Positions 1 through 7,369 are shown, counted from the stretch's first letter. The stretch is 9,741 nt of DNA from an uncultured Lachnospiraceae bacterium (GCA_902783295.1 CACZQT010000199.1:1-9741), one strand, 5' to 3'. Numbers and translations: made by a program. The notes: generated by a model not told the origin, from the sequence alone.

Positions 1-26
1 AATGCGATGAAAGGAAGGACCGCGCC

Positions 27-335
27 ATGAATGACAGCCTTTGTCCCCATTGCGGAGAGCGAAAAAAAGAGAGATCCGAAGAGGAGAAAAAAGCTTTGCT
101 GGTCCGCCTGAAAAAAGCGGAAGGGCAAATCCGCGGCATTGAAAAGATGGTGGAAAACGATGCCTACTGTCCGGACATCCTCACCCAGATTTCGGCCGTC
201 ACCAGTGCGCTGAACAGCTTCAACCGGGAACTCCTGGCCTGTCATGTCAAAAGCTGCGTGGCAGAGGATATCAAGGCAGACCGTGCTGAAGCAGTCGACG
301 AGCTGGTAAAGCTCCTGCAGAAGCTGATGAAATAA
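27..335 (+). CDS. csoR: CsoR-family copper-sensing transcriptional repressor
   Basis: A 102-residue, mostly helical protein of the CsoR/RcnR (DUF156) family, which represses copper-efflux genes until Cu(I) binding releases it from DNA. The family's Cu(I) ligand set is visible as Cys48, His73 and Cys77. The spacing of 25 and 4 residues is the same as Cys36-His61-Cys65 of Mycobacterium tuberculosis CsoR. The segment around RLKKAEGQIRGIEKMV is the family signature. An extra N-terminal CPHC pair (Cys6, Cys9) lies outside the core; such an extension may bind metal, but that is inference. The ATG at 27 is preceded by GGAAGG at 13-18, eight bases away. The gene sits 44 bases upstream of copA in the same direction, so autoregulation of a csoR-copA operon is expected. 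The promoter and operator would lie left of the window. Metal specificity is inferred from the ligands and the neighbour. Confidence 0.93.
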   Translation: MNDSLCPHCGERKKERSEEEKKALLVRLKKAEGQIRGIEKMVENDAYCPDILTQISAVTSALNSFNRELLACHVKSCVAEDIKADRAEAVDELVKLLQKLMK

Positions 336-369
336 ACCCTGGCAGGACAGAAAGAAACGAACCTGTATT

Positions 370-374
370 GGAGG
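370..374 (+). promoter_or_regulatory. Shine-Dalgarno that fixes the copA start
   Basis: GGAGG at 370-374 stands five bases before the ATG at 380. The frame also opens with a TTG at 368, but that codon overlaps the Shine-Dalgarno itself and has no site of its own. The ATG at 380 is therefore the real start. Confidence 0.85.
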
Positions 375-379
375 AAACA

Positions 380-3058
380 ATGGACCAGTATATTGTAACC
401 GGGATGAGCTGTGCCGCCTGTCAGGCCAGGGTGGAAAAAGCTGTCGCCAAAGTACCTGGCGTCACATCCTGTTCCGTAAGCCTGCTTACCAATTCCATGG
501 GCGTGGAAGGAACCGCCGGAGCGGATGAGATCATAAAGGCTGTAACCGACGCAGGATATGGCGCCCGCCCGAAAGAAGCAGCCGTGAAAAAACAGAGCAG
601 TTCTGCCCTGCTGGCAGCACAGGAAGAAGCGCTGAAAGACACCGAAACACCGAAGCTGAAGAGGCGTCTGATCTTCTCTGCTGCTTTCCTGCTGCTTCTG
701 ATGTATATCACCATGGGGCACAATATGTGGGGCTGGCCGCTGCCCTCGTATTTTACGCATAATCATCTGGGACTGGCGCTGATGCAGCTGCTGCTCGCCG
801 CCACCGTGATGATCATCAACCACAGGTTTTTTACCAGCGGCTTCCGTTCTCTGCTGCACGGTGCACCGAACATGGATACGCTGGTAGCGCTTGGCTCTTC
901 GGTATCCTTCGGCTGGAGTACCGTTGTGCTTTTCCGGATGTGCGGAATGATAACCGCCGGTGCCGGAAACATGGCTCTGATGGAACCGTATCATAACGAA
1001 CTGTACTTTGAATCCGCCGCCATGATCCCTGCACTGATCACCATCGGCAAAATGCTGGAAGCCCGCAGTAAGGGAAAAACCACGGATGCTCTGAAAAGCC
1101 TGATGAAGCTGGCACCGAAAACCGCGGTACTGCTGCGGGATGGTGAAGAAATCACCGCAGGCATTGACGAAGTGCAGGCTGGTGATATTTTCGTGGTGCG
1201 TCCCGGTGAAAGCATCCCCGTCGACGGCATCGTGCTGGAGGGGACGAGCGCCGTGAACGAAGCTGCCCTGACCGGTGAGTCAATTCCGGTGGATAAGTCG
1301 GAAGGCGACAAAGTCAGCGCCGCCACCATCAACCAGTCCGGGTTCATCCGCTGCCGGGCGACCCGTGTGGGGGAGGATACCACACTGTCGCAGATCATCC
1401 AGATGGTTTCCGAAGCCGCTGCCACCAAGGCTCCGATTGCCCGGATTGCCGACAAGGTCTCCTCCGTGTTCGTTCCCGCTGTAATCGCCATTGCCGCCGT
1501 CGTAACTATCGGCTGGCTGCTGGCCGGCCAGGGTTTAAGCTTTGCACTCGCCCGTGGTATCTCCGTACTCGTTATCTCCTGCCCCTGCGCGCTGGGACTC
1601 GCCACGCCCGTAGCCATTATGGTGGGAAACGGGCTTGGCGCGAAAAACGGTATTCTGTTTAAAACCAGCGAAGCACTGGAGTCCGCCGGCAAGGTGGATG
1701 TTGTGGCACTGGATAAAACCGGCACCATTACAAGCGGTGAACCGGAGGTAACGGACATCTGCCCGGCCAGAGGCCATACAGCAGAAGAGCTGCTGCAGAA
1801 AGCGTATGCTCTGGAACTTCGGAGTGAGCATCCTCTGGCAAAGGCTGTTGTAAAGGAAGCTCAGGCCAGACAGCTCCCCGTCCGGGAAGTAAGCAGTTTT
1901 GCTGCCCTCCCCGGCAATGGCCTGGAAGGGATTCTGAACGGAAAGCAGCTGCACGGCGGAAGCGGAAAATTCATCCGCACACTGGCAGAACCGGAAGCGG
2001 ATCTGTCTCAGGCCGGGGAGGAATATGCTGCCGCAGGAAAAACACCGCTCTATTTTGAAGAAGAAGGCGAACTCCTTGGCATCATCGCCGTGGCGGATGT
2101 CATCAAGGAAGATTCAGCAGAAGCCATCCGGCAGCTGCGGAACATGGGCGTGGAAGTGGTCATGCTGACCGGAGATAATGAACGTACGGCCAGGGCCATC
2201 GGAGCACAGGCCGGCGTGGACCGGGTGATCGCAGGTGTTCTGCCGGAAGGAAAAGAAGCCGTCATCCGGGATCTGCAGCAGTCCGGCAAGGTAGCCATGG
2301 TGGGCGACGGCATCAATGACGCACCGGCTCTTACCCGCGCGGACATCGGCATTGCCATTGGCGCAGGCACAGATGTAGCCATCGACAGCGCGGATGTGGT
2401 ACTGATGAACAGTACTCTGACGGATGTAGCCGCAGCCATGCGTTTAAGCCGCGGTACATTGCGCAACATCCATGAGAATCTGTTCTGGGCTTTCTTCTAC
2501 AATATCATCTGCATTCCTCTGGCGGCCGGATTGTTTGCCTGGAAGATGAACCCGATGGTCGGGGCAGCAGCTATGAGCCTTTCCAGCTTTACCGTCTGCA
2601 TGAACGCGCTGCGGCTGAATCTCTTCCGGCTGTACAGTACGGACCACGACCGCCCTCTTAAGAAACACAGGCCGGCTGCGGCAGGAGCCGCCGCTTCCGG
2701 TACACAGAGTGATCACACTATGAAAATCAGCGGTGAAAACGCCGTTGAAAATATACATGAGAGTCCTGTCTCCAACGGAAGCAATATCTCCCATGGAAGC
2801 AATGCCTCTCAGGAAAGCAATACCCCTCGGGAAAAAGGAGAATCAGCCATGACAAAAACTGTTAAGATCGAAGGAATGATGTGCCACCATTGTGAAGCCA
2901 GCGTCAAGAAAGCTCTGGAAGCCCTCCCCCAGGTGGATGAGGCTGTAGTCAGCCACGAAGCCGGCACAGCGGTCCTGTCCCTGAATGCGGACGTAGAGGA
3001 AGCCGCTGTGAAAAAAGCCGTTGAAGACAAAGATTACACCTTTGTCGGGATGGAATAA
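380..3058 (+). CDS. copA: Copper-exporting P1B-type ATPase CopA with C-terminal CopZ-like domain
   Basis: This 892-residue inner-membrane pump hydrolyses ATP to expel Cu(I) from the cytoplasm. Domains in order: an N-terminal heavy-metal-associated domain with GMSCAAC (Cys11, Cys14); two membrane pairs; the actuator loop with TGE (298-300); the transport motif Cys401-Pro-Cys403 in TM6; the phosphorylated Asp445 in DKTGT; the nucleotide-domain His484-Pro485; the hinge GDGIND (642-647); and TM7-TM8. The FFYN in TM7 and AMSLSS in TM8 are the Cu(I)-specific signature of the P1B-1 group. After TM8 comes a polar linker of about 72 residues (752-823) with a short tandem repeat, then a second heavy-metal-associated domain starting at Met824 with GMMCHHC (Cys835, Cys838). 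That domain resembles the free chaperone CopZ, so the protein looks like a pump-chaperone fusion. It follows csoR by 44 bases and is probably induced by copper through it. Silver may also be carried. Confidence 0.96.
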   Translation: MDQYIVTGMSCAACQARVEKAVAKVPGVTSCSVSLLTNSMGVEGTAGADEIIKAVTDAGYGARPKEAAVKKQSSSALLAAQEEALKDTETPKLKRRLIFSAAFLLLLMYITMGHNMWGWPLPSYFTHNHLGLALMQLLLAATVMIINHRFFTSGFRSLLHGAPNMDTLVALGSSVSFGWSTVVLFRMCGMITAGAGNMALMEPYHNELYFESAAMIPALITIGKMLEARSKGKTTDALKSLMKLAPKTAVLLRDGEEITAGIDEVQAGDIFVVRPGESIPVDGIVLEGTSAVNEAALTGESIPVDKSEGDKVSAATINQSGFIRCRATRVGEDTTLSQIIQMVSEAAATKAPIARIADKVSSVFVPAVIAIAAVVTIGWLLAGQGLSFALARGISVLVISCPCALGLATPVAIMVGNGLGAKNGILFKTSEALESAGKVDVVALDKTGTITSGEPEVTDICPARGHTAEELLQKAYALELRSEHPLAKAVVKEAQARQLPVREVSSFAALPGNGLEGILNGKQLHGGSGKFIRTLAEPEADLSQAGEEYAAAGKTPLYFEEEGELLGIIAVADVIKEDSAEAIRQLRNMGVEVVMLTGDNERTARAIGAQAGVDRVIAGVLPEGKEAVIRDLQQSGKVAMVGDGINDAPALTRADIGIAIGAGTDVAIDSADVVLMNSTLTDVAAAMRLSRGTLRNIHENLFWAFFYNIICIPLAAGLFAWKMNPMVGAAAMSLSSFTVCMNALRLNLFRLYSTDHDRPLKKHRPAAAGAAASGTQSDHTMKISGENAVENIHESPVSNGSNISHGSNASQESNTPREKGESAMTKTVKIEGMMCHHCEASVKKALEALPQVDEAVVSHEAGTAVLSLNADVEEAAVKKAVEDKDYTFVGME
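2771..2824 (+). repeat. Three degenerate 18-bp tandem repeats in the copA linker
   Basis: Three consecutive 18-base units (2771-2788, 2789-2806, 2807-2824) share a GGAAGCAAT or GAAAGCAAT core. They encode the hexapeptides SNGSNI, SHGSNA and SQESNT. They lie in the low-complexity linker between TM8 and the C-terminal metal-binding domain of CopA. The array is in frame, so copy-number change would alter linker length without breaking the protein. Confidence 0.75.
2849..3058 (+). CDS. copZ: Possible internally initiated CopZ copper chaperone (in frame within copA)
   Basis: An in-frame ATG at 2849 is preceded by AAGGAG at 2835-2840 with eight bases between, as good a site as those of the annotated genes. 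Translation from it would give 69 residues covering exactly the second heavy-metal-associated domain, starting MTKTVKIEGMMCHHC. CopZ proteins are of this size and pass Cu(I) to CopA and to copper-sensing repressors. The copA frame reads straight through, so the domain is also made as the C-terminus of the pump. The site may be functional, giving two products from one gene, or a relic of a once separate copZ whose upstream stop was lost. Domain identity is firm; independent translation is inference. Confidence 0.45.
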   Translation: MTKTVKIEGMMCHHCEASVKKALEALPQVDEAVVSHEAGTAVLSLNADVEEAAVKKAVEDKDYTFVGME

Positions 3059-3064
3059 ACGAGG

Positions 3065-3110
3065 GGAGACAGGGGACGGTCCCCTGTCTCCACCCTTCTC
3101 TTTTTTGTTT
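3065..3110 (+). terminator. Perfect palindromic hairpin and T-rich tail after copA
   Basis: Positions 3065-3091 form a perfect inverted repeat of 13 + 1 + 13 bases, realistically a 12-bp stem with a CGG loop. The arms read GGAGACAGGGGA and TCCCCTGTCTCC. A T-rich run (3101-3106, then four more T) begins nine bases beyond the stem and overlaps the 3' end of the convergent uvrB. The position seven bases after the copA stop suits a terminator for the copper operon. The gap between stem and T-run is longer than in a textbook intrinsic terminator. On the other strand the stem follows uvrB but lacks a good T-run, so termination from that side is weaker. Confidence 0.6.
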
Positions 3111-5095
3111 TACTCTTTCAGAAGTCCCTTCAGTTCCAGCATATAGTCACGCAGCTCGGCCGCCTGTTCGAAATCCAGTTCCAGGGCGGCCTGATTCATT
3201 TTCTTGCGGATCTCCGCGATCAGAGCCTTCAGTTCTTTCGCGTCCATGGATTCCGGATCCTTCTCAAGCTTCCGGCTCTTCTTCGGATTTTCCGCTGCCT
3301 GAGTGATGCTGATGAGGTCCCGTACGGCTTTCCGGATACTTTGCGGGGTTATGCCATGCTCCCGGTTGTATGCCTCCTGAATCGAGCGGCGCCGGTTGGT
3401 CTCATCAATCGCGTGCCGCATGGAATCCGTCATTACATCTGCGTACATGATCACATGGCCGTCCACATTTCTGGCCGCGCGGCCTATGGTCTGGACCAGG
3501 GAGGTTTCCGAGCGGAGGAAACCTTCCTTATCCGCGTCCAGAATGGCCACCAGAGAGATTTCCGGTATGTCCAGGCCTTCCCGCAGCAGGTTGATGCCGA
3601 CGAGCACATCAAAGACACCCATCCGCATGTCCCGGATGATTTCAAGCCGCTCCAGGGTGTCGATGTCCGAATGCAGATAGCGGACTTTTACGCCGGCTTC
3701 CCGCATATAATCCGTGAGATCTTCTGCCATCCGCTTGGTCAGGGTCGTAACCAGCACCTTATTGCCGTTTCCCACCTCCCGGTTGACTTCTCCCACCAGG
3801 TCGTCAATCTGCCCGGCTACAGGACGCACTTCCACTCTGGGGTCCAGCAGTCCCGTAGGCCGGATAATCTGTTCAGCCCGGAGCTGCTCGTGCTCCTTCT
3901 CATACTCACCGGGCGTGGCAGAGACAAACAGCCTTTTATCCAGCTTGCTCTCCCATTCTGCGAAGTTCAGCGGACGGTTGTCCAGAGCGGAAGGCAGGCG
4001 GAAACCATATTCCACCAACGTTCTCTTTCTGGCCTGGTCGCCGTTGTACATCCCTCTCACCTGGGAAATCGTCATGTGGGATTCGTCCACAATCAGCAGG
4101 AAATCCTTAGGGAAATAGTCCATGAGTGTATGCGGCGTCGCTCCGGCCGGCAGGCCGGCCAGATGTCTGGAGTAGTTTTCAATACCGGAACAGAATCCCG
4201 TTTCCCGCATCATTTCCACATCATAGTTGGTGCGTTCCGCGATCCTCTGGGCTTCAATCAGCTTGTCGTTCGCACGGAAATACTTCACCTGCTCTTCCAT
4301 TTCCGCCTCAATGGCCTTTGTCGCCTGTGCCATGCGTTCCGGCGCAACAACATAATGGGAGGCCGGGAAGATCACGGCATGGGACAGCCTGGCACGGATC
4401 TCCCCGGTCAGAGCGTCGATTTCTGTGATCCTGTCCACCTCGTCCCCGAAAAACTCAACCCGTATGGCAGTCTCCTCCGTCCGGGACGGGATAATCTCAA
4501 TCACATCCCCCCGTACGCGGAAGGTACCGCGGTGAAGATCCATGTCATTGCGGTCATACTGGATTTCTATCAGTTTCTTGACCACTTCATCCCTGTCTTT
4601 GGCCATGCCGGGGCGAAGGGAAATCACCATGTTTTTATAGTCGATCGGGCTGCCCAGACCGTAGATGCTGGAAACGGACGCCACGATCACCACATCTTCC
4701 CGCTCGGAAAGAGCTGCTGTCGCGGAATGCCGCAGCCGGTCAATTTCATCATTAATGGCGGAATCCTTCGCGATGTATGTGTCTGTGGAAGGCACATAGG
4801 CTTCCGGCTGATAATAATCATAATAAGACACGAAATATTCTACGGCGTTCTTCGGGAAAAATTCCTTGAATTCGCTGTACAGCTGCGCCGCCAGGGTTTT
4901 GTTATGCGCCAGCACCAGGGTGGGCCGGTTGATGGCCTGAATAATGTTCGCCATCGTGAAGGTTTTTCCGGAGCCGGTCACGCCCAGCAGCGTCTCACAT
5001 TTGTTTCCTTTCCGAAAACCCTCTGCCAGCTCTTCAATAGCCTGGGGCTGATCCCCTGTAGGAGCATATTCCGAAACCAGTTCAAAATGATCCAT
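3110..5095 (-). CDS. uvrB: Excinuclease ABC subunit B (UvrB)
   Basis: A 661-residue protein of full family length. UvrB takes damaged DNA from UvrA, verifies the lesion by threading a strand behind its beta-hairpin, and recruits UvrC for incision. Visible motifs: Walker A GVTGSGKT (38-45); the aromatic beta-hairpin region YYDYYQPEAYVP (91-102) and the following STDTYIAKD; DESH (337-340); SATPGEYE; helicase motif VI QTIGRAARN (535-543); and a C-terminal UVR coiled-coil (last 35 residues or so) that contacts UvrC. The ATG at 5093-5095 has AAGGAG (5108-5113 on this strand) twelve bases upstream, slightly far. No uvrA or uvrC is beside it. The gene seems to be transcribed alone, ending at the hairpin shared with copA. 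I saw neither a clear promoter nor a Bacillota-type LexA box (CGAAC-N4-GTTCG) in the 139-base gap upstream, so SOS control cannot be shown. Confidence 0.98.
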   Translation of the reverse strand: MDHFELVSEYAPTGDQPQAIEELAEGFRKGNKCETLLGVTGSGKTFTMANIIQAINRPTLVLAHNKTLAAQLYSEFKEFFPKNAVEYFVSYYDYYQPEAYVPSTDTYIAKDSAINDEIDRLRHSATAALSEREDVVIVASVSSIYGLGSPIDYKNMVISLRPGMAKDRDEVVKKLIEIQYDRNDMDLHRGTFRVRGDVIEIIPSRTEETAIRVEFFGDEVDRITEIDALTGEIRARLSHAVIFPASHYVVAPERMAQATKAIEAEMEEQVKYFRANDKLIEAQRIAERTNYDVEMMRETGFCSGIENYSRHLAGLPAGATPHTLMDYFPKDFLLIVDESHMTISQVRGMYNGDQARKRTLVEYGFRLPSALDNRPLNFAEWESKLDKRLFVSATPGEYEKEHEQLRAEQIIRPTGLLDPRVEVRPVAGQIDDLVGEVNREVGNGNKVLVTTLTKRMAEDLTDYMREAGVKVRYLHSDIDTLERLEIIRDMRMGVFDVLVGINLLREGLDIPEISLVAILDADKEGFLRSETSLVQTIGRAARNVDGHVIMYADVMTDSMRHAIDETNRRRSIQEAYNREHGITPQSIRKAVRDLISITQAAENPKKSRKLEKDPESMDAKELKALIAEIRKKMNQAALELDFEQAAELRDYMLELKGLLKE

Positions 5096-5133
5096 GCTTT
5101 GCTCTATCTCCTTGCATAAAGTACCGTGATTTC

Positions 5134-5162
5134 TTGTCTTTCTCCCCGGGTTGTGCTAGCAT
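5134..5162 (+). promoter_or_regulatory. Candidate sigma-A promoter for the LRR gene
   Basis: TTGTCT (5134-5139) and TAGCAT (5157-5162) are spaced by exactly 17 bases; each matches the consensus at four of six positions. The predicted transcript start near 5169 leaves a leader of about 65 bases to the ATG at 5235. It also falls almost on the GTG at 5172, which argues against that upstream start. Confidence 0.45.
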
Positions 5163-5222
5163 AAAAAGAGTGTGCCCGAGCACTTTTCGCGCTGTTCTTT
5201 CTTACCTCTATACCGGAACATC

Positions 5223-5227
5223 AAGGA
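5223..5227 (+). promoter_or_regulatory. Shine-Dalgarno that fixes the LRR gene start
   Basis: AAGGA stands seven bases before the ATG at 5235. The alternative in-frame GTG at 5172 would add 21 residues, has no Shine-Dalgarno and lies at the predicted transcript start. Confidence 0.7.
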
Positions 5228-5234
5228 ATCAGAC

Positions 5235-6104
5235 ATGGCTGTTTTATATGAAAAAAAGGGACAGGAAATTGTTATTACAGGATATGAAGGCAGAATCTCC
5301 CATCTGCAGATTCCGGAGAACATAGAAGATCTGCCTGTACGGCGGATCGCCGGATCTGCTTTTGCCAGGCGGGATGACCTGGTGAGCGTGACGCTCCCCG
5401 GTACGCTGGAAGGCATGGGACGTTTCGCCTTTTATTACTGCCGGAATCTTGAAAAAGTGGTTCTGGCAGATGGCATCCGGGATTCTTTCGACGGCGTCTT
5501 CCGCCTGTGCGAAAAGCTGCAGGCTGTGGAGGTTACCCTGTCGGGAGAGCACTATACCGTCCTGAAAGAACTGCTTTCTGACCTGGAAGGAACCCTCCGG
5601 GTGCTGCTGCATCTGCCGGGAGGAGATGCCTGCCTGGTCTTCCCCGGATATCTGATGGAATTCCAGGAGGACACCTTTGCCCGGGTATTTCATTCTTCGA
5701 TCGCAGGAACCGGATATACCTGCCGTGAATGTGTGAGCCGTACCGGCATTGATTTCACGGGATATGATCACGTCTTCGGACGGATCAGCCGCCTGGAGGG
5801 AGATCTGGCCGCCGAAATCGCACTGAGCCGGCTGCTGCTGCCCCGCGGGCTTTCCGGAAGCGCGCGGGAACTGTATGAAACCTATATCCGTGAGCACAAT
5901 TCAGCCGCGGTCTGTCTGGCAGTCCGGAACCGGCGTGAAGACTGGCTGCGGATGCTGACAGAATCCGGACTGCTGGAGCCGGCATCTGCCTGGGAAGGCA
6001 TACGGCTCGCCACGGAGCGGGGGGAAGCCGCACTGGCAGCCCTGCTGATGAAAAGTGTCGGTCCCCGGAAAAGCAACTCACAGGGAGGACGCTTCACGCT
6101 TTAG
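5235..6104 (+). CDS. Cytosolic LRR_5 (BspA-type) leucine-rich-repeat protein with ankyrin-like C-terminus
   Basis: A 289-residue protein with no signal peptide or membrane segment, so probably cytoplasmic. Residues about 20-82 hold BspA/LRR_5 repeats, each with the pattern IPxxI..LPVRRIAGSAF..RDDLVSVTLP and NLEKVVLADGI. The middle part (about 100-200) has no motif I can name. The C-terminal part (about 205-272) reads as two or three short helix pairs resembling ankyrin repeats (NSAAVCLAVRNRREDWLRML, then a similar EGIRLATERGEAALAALLM). Both repeat types are protein-binding scaffolds, so a regulatory or adaptor role is plausible, but no partner can be named. I recall similar intracellular LRR proteins from other Clostridia, which I could not check. 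The gene stands alone between divergent uvrB and convergent galK. Its stop codon lies in the first copy of a small repeat. Function unknown. Confidence 0.8.
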   Translation: MAVLYEKKGQEIVITGYEGRISHLQIPENIEDLPVRRIAGSAFARRDDLVSVTLPGTLEGMGRFAFYYCRNLEKVVLADGIRDSFDGVFRLCEKLQAVEVTLSGEHYTVLKELLSDLEGTLRVLLHLPGGDACLVFPGYLMEFQEDTFARVFHSSIAGTGYTCRECVSRTGIDFTGYDHVFGRISRLEGDLAAEIALSRLLLPRGLSGSARELYETYIREHNSAAVCLAVRNRREDWLRMLTESGLLEPASAWEGIRLATERGEAALAALLMKSVGPRKSNSQGGRFTL

Positions 6105-6142
6105 AACGGTGCTTCGCAGAGAAGGTGCTTCACGTTTCAGAA
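6091..6142. repeat. Three imperfect short direct repeats across the LRR stop codon
   Basis: GCTTCACGCTTTAGAA (6091-6106) recurs as GCTTCACGTTTCAGAA (6127-6142). A shorter relative, GCTTCGCAGAGAA, lies between them (6111-6123). The first copy contains the LRR stop codon at 6102-6104. The remaining gap to galK shows no convincing hairpin terminator, only weak 4-bp stems near T- or A-runs. Confidence 0.5.
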
Positions 6143-6181
6143 AAAACTCTTATGAAAGCATTTCCTTATGATAGTCTTTTC

Positions 6182-7363
6182 TTAGAGCGCGTGGGCGCCT
6201 TCTCCCAGTTCTACTACATAAAACTCTGCGGCATGTCCTGTTTTTTCCAGGTAGGTTTTTCCGGCTTCTTCGAGGAAGGTTTCGATGGCTTCATTACGCA
6301 CAATACTGACAGTACAGCCGCCGAACCCGCCGCCGGTAATACGCGATCCCAGGACACCCGGCTGCTGCCAGGCCAGTTCCGCCAGCAGATCGCATTCCGG
6401 GCAGGACGTTTCATAATCATCACGCAGCGAGACGTGGGATTCATTCATCAGTCTTCCGAAAGTCTCAATATCATCCTTTTTCAAAGCTTCCACAGCGCGG
6501 ACAGTCCGCAGGTTTTCATAGACCGCGTGCTTTGCCCTGCGCCGGCAGGTCTCATCCCGGATCTCATCCTTCCAGGCTTCAAATTCCTCTGCGGAAAGAT
6601 CCCCCAGCGTCTTTGTCTCAGGGTGATTCCTCTGCAGATCCCTCAGGGCTTCTTCGCACTGCCGCCGCCGTTCATTATACGCGGAAGAAACCAGGGAGTG
6701 CTTCACCTTGCTGTTTGTAATTACCAGCCGGGCTTCCGGAAGCTGTACCGGCGCATATTCATACCGAAGCGTATTGGTATCCAGGAAAATCGCACAGCCT
6801 GCCTTTCCCATCGCACTGGCAAACTGGTCCATAATACCGCAGTTCATACCGCAGAATTCATTCTCCGCCTTCTGCCCGATCAGCGCCAGCTGCACCATAT
6901 CCAGGCCTTCGAGGCCGAAAAGATCCCGCGCCGTAAGTCCGGTCAGCACCTCCAGTGCTGCCGAAGAGGAAAGGCCTGCGCCGTTCGGAATATCTCCCCA
7001 GATCATGAAATCCATTCCTGAGGGAAGGGGATGTCCCTTTTCCGCGAGCGCCCAGATCACGCCTTTCGGATAATTTGACCAGCCGTCTTCTGCCCGGTAA
7101 GCCAGCTTGTCCAGGCTGCACTCGACGACACCGATCCTTTCCACGTTTTTCGAAAAGAAACGGAGTCTGCGGTCCTGCCGTTTCCTCGCCAGCGCCCAGA
7201 TCCCCAGTGTCAGCGCACAGGGAAAAACATGTCCCCCGTTATAATCCGTATGCTCGCCGATCAGGTTAACCCGTCCCGGCGCAAAAAAAGCTTTCGGAGC
7301 ATCTCCCTCTCCGAAGCGTGTTTCAAACTCTTTATACAGCTCTTTCCACTTTTCCTGTTCCAC
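6182..7363 (-). CDS. galK: Galactokinase
   Basis: A 393-residue GHMP-family kinase that phosphorylates alpha-D-galactose at C1 with ATP, the first committed step of the Leloir pathway in the cytoplasm. All three family motifs are present: the galactokinase signature GRVNLIGEHTDYNGG (30-44, with Arg31, Glu37, His38 and Asp40 near the sugar); the phosphate-binding loop PNGAGLSSSAA (126-136); and GGGFGGC (344-350). The catalytic base is Asp179 in CGIMDQ. The length agrees with E. coli GalK (382) and lactococcal GalK (399), so the gene looks intact. It starts with GTG rather than ATG, placed by a strong AAAGGAG six bases upstream. No galT, galE or galactose transporter is present, so galK is transcribed apart from the rest of the pathway here. 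The N-acetylgalactosamine kinase alternative is less likely given the intact galactose signature. Confidence 0.96.
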   Translation of the reverse strand: MEQEKWKELYKEFETRFGEGDAPKAFFAPGRVNLIGEHTDYNGGHVFPCALTLGIWALARKRQDRRLRFFSKNVERIGVVECSLDKLAYRAEDGWSNYPKGVIWALAEKGHPLPSGMDFMIWGDIPNGAGLSSSAALEVLTGLTARDLFGLEGLDMVQLALIGQKAENEFCGMNCGIMDQFASAMGKAGCAIFLDTNTLRYEYAPVQLPEARLVITNSKVKHSLVSSAYNERRRQCEEALRDLQRNHPETKTLGDLSAEEFEAWKDEIRDETCRRRAKHAVYENLRTVRAVEALKKDDIETFGRLMNESHVSLRDDYETSCPECDLLAELAWQQPGVLGSRITGGGFGGCTVSIVRNEAIETFLEEAGKTYLEKTGHAAEFYVVELGEGAHAL

Positions 7364-7369
7364 GTTCCG

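Noticed and set aside
1..26. End of an upstream gene overlapping csoR by ATGA
   Set aside because: A frame ending in TGA at 28-30 is open to the left edge, but fewer than ten codons are visible, which is too little to support a gene.
368..379. TTG start four codons upstream for copA
   Set aside because: The codon overlaps the GGAGG that serves the ATG at 380 and has no ribosome binding site.
242..2794. Several antisense open frames of 70-255 codons opposite copA
   Set aside because: All are shadows of the high-GC third positions of copA and have no protein features of their own.
3341..5119. A 592-codon open frame antisense to uvrB
   Set aside because: It lies wholly opposite a certain uvrB, its protein has no recognisable domain and is rich in His, Arg and Phe, and it has no start context. 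Codon bias of uvrB explains the lack of stops.
5172..5234. GTG start 21 codons upstream for the LRR protein
   Set aside because: No Shine-Dalgarno, and it coincides with the predicted transcript start; the ATG at 5235 has AAGGA at proper distance.
5096..5234. SOS (LexA) box upstream of uvrB
   Set aside because: I looked for CGAAC-N4-GTTCG on both strands of the gap and found no acceptable match.
6125..7021. A 298-codon open frame antisense to galK
   Set aside because: Opposite an intact galactokinase with all motifs, no Shine-Dalgarno, and no family-like sequence.
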